From: Amycolatopsis viridis
GTDB lineage: Bacteria > Actinomycetota > Actinomycetes > Mycobacteriales > Pseudonocardiaceae
DNA: 64,000 nucleotides
Direction of reading: 5' to 3'
Assembly: GCF_011758765.1 (NCBI RefSeq)
Contig: NZ_JAANOU010000001.1
Location: 3,720,001-3,784,000, forward strand
Shown here one piece after another: positions 19,792 through 28,103 of this stretch (position 1 is the stretch's first letter; each line of letters opens with the position of its first letter). The notes under the pieces are model-generated. The model was not told the origin of the DNA. It did no database searches and saw only the letters and a list, made by a program, of their open reading frames with translations. The position numbers were made by a program, and so were the translations under genes.

Positions 19792-19907
19792 CCATCCATC
19801 CCAGCGTCGTCGGGTGCGCGTTCCGCCAGCCTAGAACCGCTGGAACCGCGGTGCCCCGCGGCGGGGTGAGCACGCGCGGCGACGGCCGGCAGGTAGCGTC
19901 TGCTGCC

Positions 19908-20858
19908 GTGGCCGTGACCGATCCCGCCGATGCCCGTCTGCTCGCCGCGCTGGCCGATCTGGGCAAGGTGGCCGTGCACGAACTCGCCGCCCGGATCGGG
20001 ATGGACCCGCGGGAGGCCGCCTACCGGCTGGTCGCGCTGTCCGGCAGCGGGCTGCCCCTGCTGGTCGGCGTGGAGAGCGATCCGCAGGGCCTGCGCGCCG
20101 CGCTCGCCGGGGCGTTCCCGCCGCCGCGGCATCCCGTGCCAGGGGTGCCGCGCGGGCCGTCCCCGGTGCCCTCCGGCGCCGTTCCCGCCGCCGGCTACCC
20201 GGCACCGGCTCCTCCCGCTCCGCCCCTCGCCCACCCGCCGAGCGGTCCCACCGGTTTCAGCGGTCCGCCTGCCGGCATGCCGGGTCCGCACGGGGTGCCG
20301 TCCGGGCCGTACCCGGCACCCGGCGCGGACCAGCGGCCCGCTCCGCCACCGCTGGACCCGGTGATCAGCACGTGGGGCCCGCCGCAGACGGCGTCGTGGG
20401 CCCGCGGCGACGCGCAGCCCGCCCCGGCGCCGGGGCCGCGCTCCGGCCGGGTCGGTGACCGGCTGGCCGGGCAGGGACTCGACGGTGAGCAGCTCGCCGT
20501 TCAGCTGCTCGAGGTGCAGGACCCGGCGGACTACCTGTTCGGCGCGGCCGGCTACCGGCTCCAGCCGGGTGAGCGGGCCGTCGTGGTGCACACCGAGGTC
20601 ACCAACACCGGCCCGGTCCCGTTCCGCTCCCTGCCGGACAACTACCTGGAGCTGCTGACCGCCACCGGCGCGGCGATCGCCAAGGCACCGGTGTCGCTGA
20701 CCTCCCGGCCGCCGCACCGGATCGGCGTCCAGCCGGGCGAGACCGCGGGCGGGCACACCGTGTACGTGGTGCCGGAGTCCGCGCGCGTGGTGGCGGTGCG
20801 CTGGAGCCCCCGCCCGGAGCCCGACGCACGCTCCTTGACCTGGTCGCTGGAGGACTAG
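19908..20858 (+). CDS. HTH protein with proline-rich linker and C-terminal Ig-like domain
   Basis: 316 residues. Residues 1-60 form an AsnC/Lrp-type winged helix ([37 protein letters not shown]). Residues ~65-190 are a low-complexity Pro/Ala/Gly linker. Residues ~200-316 look like a beta-sandwich of the DUF4352 kind ([22 protein letters not shown]). No transmembrane segment is present. The pairing of a DNA-binding-like head with an extracellular-style tail is odd, and function is unknown. TAGCGT at 19894-19899 lies 8 bases before the GTG, so a leaderless start is likely. Its TAG is shared as a CTAG palindrome with the convergent rluD stop. Confidence 0.8.
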   Translation: MAVTDPADARLLAALADLGKVAVHELAARIGMDPREAAYRLVALSGSGLPLLVGVESDPQGLRAALAGAFPPPRHPVPGVPRGPSPVPSGAVPAAGYPAPAPPAPPLAHPPSGPTGFSGPPAGMPGPHGVPSGPYPAPGADQRPAPPPLDPVISTWGPPQTASWARGDAQPAPAPGPRSGRVGDRLAGQGLDGEQLAVQLLEVQDPADYLFGAAGYRLQPGERAVVVHTEVTNTGPVPFRSLPDNYLELLTATGAAIAKAPVSLTSRPPHRIGVQPGETAGGHTVYVVPESARVVAVRWSPRPEPDARSLTWSLED

Positions 20859-21781
20859 CTCTCCGCGCGCAACACGTCCAGCGCGTGGGACAGATCCGCC
20901 GGGTACGGGGCTTCGAACTGCACCCAGCGTCCGTCCGCGGGATGCGCGAATCCCAGGGTGCGCGCGTGCAGCCACTGCCGGGTCAGGCCGAGCTTGCGGG
21001 CGAGCACCGGGTCCGCCCCGTAGGTCAGGTCCCCGGCGCACGGGTGGCGCAGCGCGGAGAAGTGCACGCGGATCTGGTGGGTGCGGCCGGTCTCCAGCTT
21101 GACGTCCAGCAGGGACGCCGCACGGAACGCCTCGATCACCTCGTAGTGCGTGACCGACGGGCGGCCGCCCGCGACGACGGCGAACTTGTAGTCGTGCCGC
21201 GGGTGCCGGTCGATCGGCGCGTCGATGGTGCCGCGGGTCGGGTCGGGGTGGCCCTGCACGACGGCGTGGTAACCCTTGTCGACGGTGCGTTCCTTGAACG
21301 CCCGCTTCAGCACGGTGTAGGCGTGCTCGCTCTTCGCCACCACCATCACGCCCGTGGTGCCCGCGTCGAGCCGGTGCACGACGCCCTGCCGCTCGGCGGC
21401 ACCCGAGGTCGAGATCCGCAGTCCGGCCGCCGCGAGCCCACCGACGACGGTGGGCCCGGTCCAGCCCGGGCTGGGGTGCACCGCGACCCCGACCGGTTTC
21501 GCCACCACCACGATGTCGTCGTCGTCGTGCAGGATGCGCAGGCCGTCGACCGGTTCGGCGACGACCTCGACCGGGTTGTCCGGCTCGGGCAGGGTCACCT
21601 CGAGCAGCACCCCGGCGGACAGGCGGTCGGACTTGCCGGCCGGGCGGCCGTCGAGCAGGACGTCGCCCGACTCGGCGAGTTCGGCGACCACGGTGCGGGA
21701 CAACCCGAGCAGCTTCGCCAGCCCGGCGTCCACGCGCATGCCGTCGAGCCCGTCCGGGACGGGCAGCATCCGCGCGCTCAC
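20855..21781 (-). CDS. rluD: RluA/RluD-family 23S rRNA pseudouridine synthase
   Basis: 308 residues. An N-terminal S4 domain ([30 protein letters not shown]) is followed by the RluA-type catalytic domain. The catalytic Asp139 is in [17 protein letters not shown], and [20 protein letters not shown] is the RNA-binding motif. It converts uridines in 23S rRNA to pseudouridine. The GTG at 21781 overlaps the lspA stop by 4 bp. The lspA-rluD pairing is the standard actinobacterial arrangement; dnaE, which often follows, is not here. RluD is the best guess within the RluA family. Confidence 0.9.
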   Translation of the reverse strand: MSARMLPVPDGLDGMRVDAGLAKLLGLSRTVVAELAESGDVLLDGRPAGKSDRLSAGVLLEVTLPEPDNPVEVVAEPVDGLRILHDDDDIVVVAKPVGVAVHPSPGWTGPTVVGGLAAAGLRISTSGAAERQGVVHRLDAGTTGVMVVAKSEHAYTVLKRAFKERTVDKGYHAVVQGHPDPTRGTIDAPIDRHPRHDYKFAVVAGGRPSVTHYEVIEAFRAASLLDVKLETGRTHQIRVHFSALRHPCAGDLTYGADPVLARKLGLTRQWLHARTLGFAHPADGRWVQFEAPYPADLSHALDVLRAES

Positions 21782-22368
21782 CGCTTCGCCCTGCCCTTCA
21801 CGGTGCCGTCGTACTCGCGGCCCAGCAGCGACAGCAGCACGATCAGCGCCCCGCCGACGCAGATCGCGGAGTCGGCCACGTTGAAGACCGGCCACACCTC
21901 GCCGTTGGGTGCGAACAGCGACACGAAGTCGACCACGTGCCCGCGCAGCACCCCCGGCGCCCGGAAGATCCGGTCCGCCAGGTTCCCGATCGCGCCGGCC
22001 AGGACGAGACCGAGACCGATCGCCCAGCCGACCGACCGCAACCGCTTGGCGAACCAGATCAACGCGACGACCACCCCGAACGCGACGACCGCGAACACCC
22101 AGGTCATCCCGGTGACGCCCAGGCCGAACGCGGCGAACGGGTTGCGGATCAGCTGCAGGTAGACGAGCCCGCCGAGGATCCGCACCGGTTCGTGCCCCGC
22201 CAGGGTGGCCGCGACGATCGACTTGGTGACGACGTCCAGGGCGAACACGACGACCGCGATCACGGCCAGCAGCAGGGTGCGCCGCTTGGGCTGCGGGGGC
22301 ACCTGCTGCTCGTCCGGCACGGTGTCCGGGGAGGGCTGGGGGTCACTGCTCACCCCGTCATTGTCCAC
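21778..22368 (-). CDS. lspA: Lipoprotein signal peptidase II
   Basis: 196 residues with a hydrophilic start rich in Pro and Gln, and four transmembrane helices ([64 protein letters not shown]). The two catalytic Asp motifs are NLADRIFR and FNVADSAI. It cleaves prolipoproteins after lipidation at the cytoplasmic membrane, and clients in this window include the DUF3558 lipoprotein. The start is GTG at 22368 or, with equal plausibility, GTG at 22353; neither has a strong Shine-Dalgarno. It is translationally coupled to rluD. Confidence 0.95.
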   Translation of the reverse strand: MDNDGVSSDPQPSPDTVPDEQQVPPQPKRRTLLLAVIAVVVFALDVVTKSIVAATLAGHEPVRILGGLVYLQLIRNPFAAFGLGVTGMTWVFAVVAFGVVVALIWFAKRLRSVGWAIGLGLVLAGAIGNLADRIFRAPGVLRGHVVDFVSLFAPNGEVWPVFNVADSAICVGGALIVLLSLLGREYDGTVKGRAKR

Positions 22369-22389
22369 GTCAGGCGGGACCGCCCCGGT

Positions 22390-23712
22390 TCAGGCCAGGA
22401 AATCCGGCAGCGGCCGCGGGTCGGGGCTGGGCACCCACCGGCCGTCGGCCACCGCGTAGGTCCAGCGGGCGCCGCGGGCGACGATCTGCCGCAGCGCGGT
22501 CAGCAGCCGGTCCACGTGCTCGGCGGTGGTGCCCAGGCCGAGGCTCACCCGCAGCGCCTGCTGTCCCTCGCCCCCGGTGCGCGCCACCAGCCGCCGGGTC
22601 GCCACGTGGGCGCAGAACGCGCCGTCGCGCACACCGATGCCGTACTCGGCCGACAGGACCGCCGCCACCCAGCCGGGGTCGAACCCGTCGAGCACGAAAC
22701 TGACCGTGCCGACCCGCTCGGCGGCGCCGTCGAACAGGCGCAGCTCCGCCAGCCCGGGTACGGCCGCGAGGCCGCGGGTGAGCCGCTCCAGCAGCCGCTG
22801 CTCGTGCGCGATCACCGCGTCCCAGGAGGCGGCCAGCTGCTCGCACGCCACGCCCAGCGCGTACACCCCGACGGTGTTGGGCGAGCCGGCCTCGTGCCGC
22901 TCGGCGCCGGTCTGCCAGGCCACGCCGAGGCGGTCGCCGTCGCGGCGCACCGACTTCGTCGCCCCACCGCCGGCCAGGTACGGATCGGCGGCGCGCAGCC
23001 AGTCCGCGCGGCCGACCAGCGCACCGGCGCCGTAGGGCGCGTACAGCTTGTGACCGGAGAGCGCGACGTAGTCCACGTCCAGCTCGCGCAACGAGATCGG
23101 CCGGTGCGGGGCGAGCTGGGCGCCGTCCAGCGCGATGCGCGCGCCGTGGCGGCGGGCCACTGCCGCGATCTCGGCGACCGGCAGGAGTTCGCCGGTCACG
23201 TTCGACGCGCCGGTCACGACCACCAGCCGCGGCCCCTCCGGGCACGCCGCGAGTGCACTGTCCACTGCGGACACGGCGGCGAGCCGGGTGTTCGGCAGCG
23301 CGATCCGCCGCACGTGGGGGCCGCGCCACGGCAGCAGCGCCGCGTGGTGCTCGGTGTCGAACACCACCACCGACGTGTGCCGCGGCAGGCTGCGGGCCAG
23401 CAGGTTCAGCGCGTCGGTCGTGTTGCGGGTGAACACGACCGCGTCGCCGGTGCGGGCACCGGTGAACCGGCGCAGCACGTCGCGGGTGCGCTCGTAGACC
23501 TTTGTGGACACCTGGGAGGCGAACCCGGCGCCGCGGTGCACGCTGGCGTAATGGGGCAGGAACTCCTCCACCGCGCGCCGCACCGGCTCCAGACAGGGAG
23601 CGCTGGCGGCGTGGTCGAGGTTGGCGTAGTCGAGCTGACCACCGGTGACCAGGGGAACGGCGGCGGCCACGGTCACGGCCGGGGTGGTGACGCGATCAAG
23701 AGCGAGAGTCAT
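22390..23712 (-). CDS. PLP-dependent class V aminotransferase / cysteine-desulfurase-like enzyme
   Basis: 440 residues of fold-type I. Lys222 in LSGHKLYAPYGAG should bind PLP, Asp196 in ALDGAQLAPH contacts the pyridine, and His122/His123 in FDTEHHAALLPW stack on the ring. Cys367 in VRDGAFCAH sits where cysteine desulfurases carry their sulfur-accepting Cys. It is preceded by a SAM-IV riboswitch, so it probably acts in sulfur amino acid metabolism and is repressed when S-adenosylmethionine is plentiful. The start ATG 23712 has GAGGAG 5 bases ahead. Whether it is a desulfurase, a lyase or an aminotransferase is not resolved. Confidence 0.87.
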   Translation of the reverse strand: MTLALDRVTTPAVTVAAAVPLVTGGQLDYANLDHAASAPCLEPVRRAVEEFLPHYASVHRGAGFASQVSTKVYERTRDVLRRFTGARTGDAVVFTRNTTDALNLLARSLPRHTSVVVFDTEHHAALLPWRGPHVRRIALPNTRLAAVSAVDSALAACPEGPRLVVVTGASNVTGELLPVAEIAAVARRHGARIALDGAQLAPHRPISLRELDVDYVALSGHKLYAPYGAGALVGRADWLRAADPYLAGGGATKSVRRDGDRLGVAWQTGAERHEAGSPNTVGVYALGVACEQLAASWDAVIAHEQRLLERLTRGLAAVPGLAELRLFDGAAERVGTVSFVLDGFDPGWVAAVLSAEYGIGVRDGAFCAHVATRRLVARTGGEGQQALRVSLGLGTTAEHVDRLLTALRQIVARGARWTYAVADGRWVPSPDPRPLPDFLA

Positions 23713-23750
23713 CGAGGCTCCTCGGGTCCAGGGACCCGCAGGCGGGTCCG
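23713..23750 (-). promoter_or_regulatory. Riboswitch expression platform with competing hairpins over the ribosome site
   Basis: Reading the minus strand, three mutually complementary blocks follow the aptamer: GGACCCGC (23749-23742), GCGGGTCC (23739-23732) and GGACCCG (23729-23723). The middle block can pair with the first or the last but not both. The last block runs into the ribosome site GAGGAG (23723-23718). CGAGGCTCCTCG at 23713-23724 is also self-complementary. This layout fits translational control. Confidence 0.6.
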
Positions 23751-23862
23751 CGCTTGCCCGCCGCACTGCGCGACGAGCCAGGTCCTCACCCGGGGCACCC
23801 CACCGCGGAAGGAGGGTTGCCGGCCAGCGAGCCGGGGCTTGGCGCTGGCACTCATGACCTAC
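23751..23862 (-). ncRNA. SAM-IV riboswitch aptamer
   Basis: On the minus strand from 23859 the leader reads GGTCATGAG, then CCAGCGCCAAGCCCCGGCTC, CTGGCCGGCAACCCTCC, CCGCGGTGGGGTGCCCCGGG and GGTGAGGACC. This is the conserved SAM-IV core known from actinobacterial methionine and sulfur genes. GGTC and GACC close the basal helix. A further 6-bp hairpin (CGTCGC / GCGGCG, 23775-23759) follows, as expected for the extra SAM-IV stem. A TACGGT -10 at 23874-23869 puts the transcript start near 23862. Ligand: S-adenosylmethionine, by family knowledge. Confidence 0.9.
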
Positions 23863-23905
23863 CGCGACACCGTAGCGGATCCGGCCCGCACCGCGCCAGC
23901 GGGTC

Positions 23906-25384
23906 TCACTTCCCGGACTCGCCCATCCAGCGGGCCAGCGGCCCGGCCCGGTCCACCGCGCGGATCCGGCGCTCGGCCGCGTCCCGCGCGGACTCGGTGC
24001 TCACGATCAGGATCTGGTCGCCGCGCTGCAGCCGGTCGGTGCGCCCGGGCGGGAAGCTGCGGCCGTCGCGGACGATCAGGCTCAGCGACGCCCCGGCCGG
24101 CAGCCGCAGCTCCGACAGGTACACCCCGTGCAGCCGGGAGCCGGGCTGGATCTTGACCTGGAGCAGTTCGGCCTGCAGCTCGTCCAGCGGTGCCGCGTCG
24201 ACCTCGATCTCCTTCGGCTCGGCCGCGGCGGACAGCCGGAGCAGCCGCGCGAGCGGGCCGAGCGAGAGGCCCTGCACCAGGGTGAGCACGATGACCAGCA
24301 CGAACACCGCGTCGACGAGCCGTTGCGCACCGGGCACCTGCCGGGCGAGCGGGATCATCGCCAGCACGATGGGCACGGCCCCGCGCAGCCCGGCCCAGGC
24401 CACGAAGACCTGTTCGCGCAGCGGCACCCGGAACGGCAGCTGGGCGATGAGCACCGACACCGGGCGGGCGACCACCAGGACGACACCGGCGGCGATCAGG
24501 CCGGGCACGATCGACTCCAGCAGCCGTTCCGGTGAGGCGAACAGGCCCAGCAGCACGAACAACCCGATCTGGGCGAGCCAGCCGAGCCCCTCGGCGAAGG
24601 ACAGGGTGTCCGATCGGTGCGGCAGCCGCGAGTTGCCCAGCACGACCGCGGTGACGTAGGTGGCGAGCAAACCGGAGGCGTGCAGCAGCTGACCGGACGA
24701 GTAGGCCACCACGCACACCGCGACCGTCGCAAGTGGATACAGGCCGGTGGCCGGCAGCGCGGCGCGGCGCAGCGCCCACCCCCCGGCGAACCCGAGCAGC
24801 AGCCCGAGCGCGACACCCGCGGCGAGCTCGTACACCACCAGCAGCGGCAGCGACCAGTCGAGGCGGGTGCCCTCGGCCAGCACGACGACCGCCATGTACG
24901 CGGGCGCGTCGTTGATGCCGGACTCCAGTTCCAGCGCCCCGGCGAGGCGCTTGGGCACGCCAACACCGCGCAGCACGGAGAACACCGCGGCCGAGTCGGT
25001 CGAGGAGAGGACCGCACCCCACAGCAACGCCGTCCGCCAGTCCAGGCCGAGCAGCCAGTGCAGGGCAGGCCCGGTGATGGCGATGCTCAGGCCGACCGCC
25101 ACTGTGGACAGTGCCACGCCCTGGGCGAGGGCGGGCCGCACCGCCGTCCACCGGGTGGTGAGGCCGCCCTCGGCGAGGATCATGACCAGGGCGGCCAGGC
25201 CGAGCGCCTGGGTCAGGAACGGGTCGGCGAAGTGGATGCCGAACCCGGATTCGCCGAGCAGCACGCCGATCGCGAGGTACAGCAACAGCGACGGCAGGCC
25301 CAGCCGGGTGGAGAAGCGGACCGCGAGCACGGCGGCGAGCAGGACGGCGGCGCCCAGCCCCAGCACGACCGGCAGCTCGCCCAC
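23906..25384 (-). CDS. CPA1-type K+(Na+)/H+ antiporter with RCK-C domain
   Basis: 492 residues. About 12 transmembrane helices span the first ~390 residues, with the ion-site motif AVLSSTDSAAVFSVLRG and LELESGINDAPAYMAVVV typical of the NhaP2/CvrA branch. A cytosolic TrkA-C/RCK-C domain follows (HGVYLSELRLPAGASLSLIVRDGRS). It exchanges K+ or Na+ for H+ at the membrane. I prefer GTG 25384 because AGGGGAGG lies 6 bases ahead; GTG 25390 would sit on the ribosome site. It lies just upstream of the SAM-IV leader, on the same strand. Confidence 0.88.
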   Translation of the reverse strand: MGELPVVLGLGAAVLLAAVLAVRFSTRLGLPSLLLYLAIGVLLGESGFGIHFADPFLTQALGLAALVMILAEGGLTTRWTAVRPALAQGVALSTVAVGLSIAITGPALHWLLGLDWRTALLWGAVLSSTDSAAVFSVLRGVGVPKRLAGALELESGINDAPAYMAVVVLAEGTRLDWSLPLLVVYELAAGVALGLLLGFAGGWALRRAALPATGLYPLATVAVCVVAYSSGQLLHASGLLATYVTAVVLGNSRLPHRSDTLSFAEGLGWLAQIGLFVLLGLFASPERLLESIVPGLIAAGVVLVVARPVSVLIAQLPFRVPLREQVFVAWAGLRGAVPIVLAMIPLARQVPGAQRLVDAVFVLVIVLTLVQGLSLGPLARLLRLSAAAEPKEIEVDAAPLDELQAELLQVKIQPGSRLHGVYLSELRLPAGASLSLIVRDGRSFPPGRTDRLQRGDQILIVSTESARDAAERRIRAVDRAGPLARWMGESGK

Positions 25385-25415
25385 CCGCACCTCCCCTGCC
25401 CGGTTCGTCAGGCAC

Positions 25416-25688
25416 TCAGAATAGGGAAGCGAGGCGCTCCGCCGCGCCGGGCGGCCCGGAAGTGAGCTCGATCAGCTTGTCCCGGCCGTGTTCCCCTTGC
25501 ACGACAACGAGATCGCGGGCGCGTACGCCGAGTGCCGCGGCGAGCACCTTGCGCACCGACTCGTTCGCCCTGCCCTCGACGGCGGGTGCGCGCACGGCGA
25601 CGACGAGTGCCCGGCCCAGCGACCCCTCCCAGGTGCCGCCCACGCGATCCCGCCGGGATCCCGGTTTCACCCGGATGGCGAACCTCAC
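25416..25688 (-). CDS. DUF167 (YggU-like) family protein
   Basis: 90 residues. The family pattern is clear: RFAIRVKPGSRRDRVGG, then LVVAVRAPAVEGRANESVRKVLAAALGV and the end VVVQGEHGRDKLIELTSG. The fold is a small alpha/beta sandwich of unknown function. The start is GTG at 25688, with no good ribosome site. It is followed 31 bases later by the antiporter gene on the same strand. Confidence 0.88.
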   Translation of the reverse strand: MRFAIRVKPGSRRDRVGGTWEGSLGRALVVAVRAPAVEGRANESVRKVLAAALGVRARDLVVVQGEHGRDKLIELTSGPPGAAERLASLF

Positions 25689-25743
25689 CGGTACGAGCCG
25701 GGACGAACGGAGGTGCCGGGCGGAGCGGCGGCCGGGTTCCGCA

Positions 25744-26424
25744 TCACGCGGCGCCCGGCAGCCGCACACCCAGCCGCGCCAGCGGCTCCTCCGCCGCGGC
25801 GGTCACGTGCACCGCCCGGTCCGGCCGCCGTTCGAACCAGCCCGCCCCGGCACCGTGCGCGAACAACGCCGCCGCCAGCGCACCGCCCAGGTGGTCGCGC
25901 CGCTCCGTCCAGTCCAGGCATCCGCGCAGCAGCGGCCGGCGGCCCCCGGCGGGTACCTCGACCCCCAGGTGGTCCAGCACGGCCCGGCCGTGCGGCGTCA
26001 GCGCCAGACCCGACCCGGCGGAGATCAGCCCGGCCCGCAGCATCCCGTCGTGCAGGGCGACCCCGGCGGCGCCGGCGAGGTGGTCGTAGCAGGTGCGGGC
26101 GAACGCCAGCCGGCGCACGCGCAGTCCGTCCCGCAGGCCCGTGGGCGGCCGGTGCTGCGCGTGCTGCGCCAGGTGCTCGATCAGCTCGGCCACCCGCGGG
26201 TCGCTGATCCGCACGTACCGGTGCCGCCCCTGCTGCACGCCCACGACGAACCCGGCCGCCACCAGGCGCGCCACGTGCTCACTCGCCGTGGACGGGGCCA
26301 CCCCGGCCGAACGGGCCAGCTCACCGACCGTCCACGCACGTCCGTCGAGCAGGGCCAGGCACATCGCCGCCCGGCTCGGATCGGCGAGCACCGCGGCCAC
26401 CTCGGACAGCGCGATCGTCTCCAC
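25744..26424 (-). CDS. ArsR-family transcriptional regulator
   Basis: 226 residues. Residues ~10-90 form a winged helix (AAVLADPSRAAMCLALLDGRAWTVGELARSAGVAPSTASEHVARL). The C-terminal half carries RTCYDHLAG and RGCLDWTERRDHLGGALA, two Cys motifs also present in the ArsR gene at 32962, so the two are paralogues. These larger ArsR proteins do not have the classic metal-site signatures, and the ligand is unknown. TACCGT at 26434-26429 is 4 bases before the GTG, so the mRNA is probably leaderless. Its targets may include itself or the PBP gene upstream; this is untested. Confidence 0.87.
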   Translation of the reverse strand: METIALSEVAAVLADPSRAAMCLALLDGRAWTVGELARSAGVAPSTASEHVARLVAAGFVVGVQQGRHRYVRISDPRVAELIEHLAQHAQHRPPTGLRDGLRVRRLAFARTCYDHLAGAAGVALHDGMLRAGLISAGSGLALTPHGRAVLDHLGVEVPAGGRRPLLRGCLDWTERRDHLGGALAAALFAHGAGAGWFERRPDRAVHVTAAAEEPLARLGVRLPGAA

Positions 26425-26467
26425 CCGCCCACGGTAACGGCCACACCCGTCGGCGGCCGCCGACACG

Positions 26468-28063
26468 TCAGCCCAGGCCGTTCAGGAACACCGACGAGAC
26501 GTCCACCGCCGGCTTCGACGAGTCGGCACCCACCAGCAGCACCGCGAACGCCACGTCGTCCCGGTAGCCGGCGAACCACCCGTTGGCCCGGCTGCCGTCC
26601 CCGAACTGGGCCGTCCCCGTCTTGCCGTGCACGTCACCGGCGCCCCGCAGGCCGGTCGCGGTGCCGCCGGTGACCACCTCGCGCATCATCGTGCGCAGCG
26701 CGGCGATCACCGGTGCCGGCGGCGCCTGGTAACCGGTGTTGACCTGGGTGGCCAGCTCCTGCCACAGCCGCGGTGTCACCGCGCCGCCGCGCGCGACGGT
26801 CGCCGCCATCAGCGCCAGACCGAACGGGCTGGCCTGCACGGTGCCCTGCCCGATGGCCGACTCGACCTGCTCGGCGCTGTTCGCACTGGCGACCACCTTG
26901 CCGGTCTCGGTGGTGATCCCGGGAACCGTGAAGTCGGCGTTGAGGCCGAACCGGCTCGCCGCGGTGGCCAGCGCGTCCGCGGGCAACGCGGACGCCAGCT
27001 GCGCGAACGTCGTGTTGCACGAGTGCGCGAACGCCGAGTGCAACGGCAGCGGCGGGTAGGCGAACTGGTCGTCGTTGGGAATCGTGCGCTGGCCGATCCG
27101 TGCGGTCGCCGGGCAGCCGGCCACGGTGTCCGCGGTCGCCGTACCGGACTCCAGCAGCGCCGCCGCCGTCACGATCTTGAAGGTCGACCCCGGCGCGTAC
27201 AGGCCGTTCAGCGCGCTCGGACCGGTCCCGGCCGCCGCGTTCTGCGCCACCGCGAGCAGGTCGCCGGTGGAGGGCTGGATCGCCACCAGCATCGCGGGTG
27301 CGCCGGCCGAGTCCACCGCCCGCTGGGCCGCGGCCTGGGTGGGCAGGCTCAGCGTGGTGGTCAGCGGCGTCGCCTCGACCTCGCCCTGGCCGAACAGGGT
27401 CTCCGGCGCCGCGCCGTCGGGGTCGGTGCTGACGACCGACCAGCCGCCCGGCGACCGCTCGGTGGCGGTGCGCTGGAGCGCCGGTGTCAGCAGTCCGGCG
27501 GCCTGCGGTGCCACCGGCTGCGGCCCGCCGGCCTGCCAGGTCAGCACCGGGCGGCCGTTGCGGTCGGCCACCGCGGTGCGCCCGGCCGGGGTGCGCACCG
27601 CGAGGACCCGGCCGGCCCGCAGCTTCGGGTGCACCACGGCCGGGCTCCAGTGCACCAGCCAGTGCCCGTCCACGGAGACGAGGTCGAGGGTGTTGTCGTA
27701 GGACCACACCCGCCCGGCCGCCAGGGTCCAGGCGACCTGGAACGAGGCGGTGGCGCGCGCGGCACCGGGCGTGACCTGGCGCAGCCGCGCCGACACCGAC
27801 TCCGGGGCCAGGCCGCGGCGGGCGTCGCCCAGGGTCAGCGCCGCCGCCCGCGGGTCGTCGGTCAGCGCCGCCGCCGCGTTCGCGTCGCCCTGCCCGAACG
27901 CGGCCAGGAACCGGGTGGCGACCGCACCCGGGTCGTCGGCCGCGGCCCCGTCCGCGGCGGGCTGCTCGGGCGACGAGCCACCCCACACGACGACCACGGC
28001 CGCCACGACGATCGCGACGACCGCGGCCGCACCACCCGCGAGCACCCACCTGCGCCAGGTCAC
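26468..28063 (-). CDS. Class B penicillin-binding protein with MecA-like N domain
   Basis: 531 residues. One N-terminal membrane anchor (VLAGGAAAVVAIVVAAVVVVWG) precedes an NTF2-like domain typical of the MecA N-terminal region (PGAVATRFLAAFGQGDANAAAALTDDP). The transpeptidase domain shows all three motifs: Ser293-x-x-Lys296 in APGSTFKIV, SxN in HSCNTTFAQ, and KTG in HGKTGTAQF. It crosslinks peptidoglycan outside the membrane. There is no dimerisation region of the FtsI type and no PASTA repeat, so it differs from ftsI at 50912. A related lipoprotein-type PBP is known to be beta-lactam tolerant in other bacteria; no such claim can be made here. GTG start, AGGGGGG upstream. Confidence 0.9.
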   Translation of the reverse strand: MTWRRWVLAGGAAAVVAIVVAAVVVVWGGSSPEQPAADGAAADDPGAVATRFLAAFGQGDANAAAALTDDPRAAALTLGDARRGLAPESVSARLRQVTPGAARATASFQVAWTLAAGRVWSYDNTLDLVSVDGHWLVHWSPAVVHPKLRAGRVLAVRTPAGRTAVADRNGRPVLTWQAGGPQPVAPQAAGLLTPALQRTATERSPGGWSVVSTDPDGAAPETLFGQGEVEATPLTTTLSLPTQAAAQRAVDSAGAPAMLVAIQPSTGDLLAVAQNAAAGTGPSALNGLYAPGSTFKIVTAAALLESGTATADTVAGCPATARIGQRTIPNDDQFAYPPLPLHSAFAHSCNTTFAQLASALPADALATAASRFGLNADFTVPGITTETGKVVASANSAEQVESAIGQGTVQASPFGLALMAATVARGGAVTPRLWQELATQVNTGYQAPPAPVIAALRTMMREVVTGGTATGLRGAGDVHGKTGTAQFGDGSRANGWFAGYRDDVAFAVLLVGADSSKPAVDVSSVFLNGLG

Positions 28064-28103
28064 CGGCGTACCCCCCTGTTGGTGTTTACCCTCCAGTCGG
28101 AGG

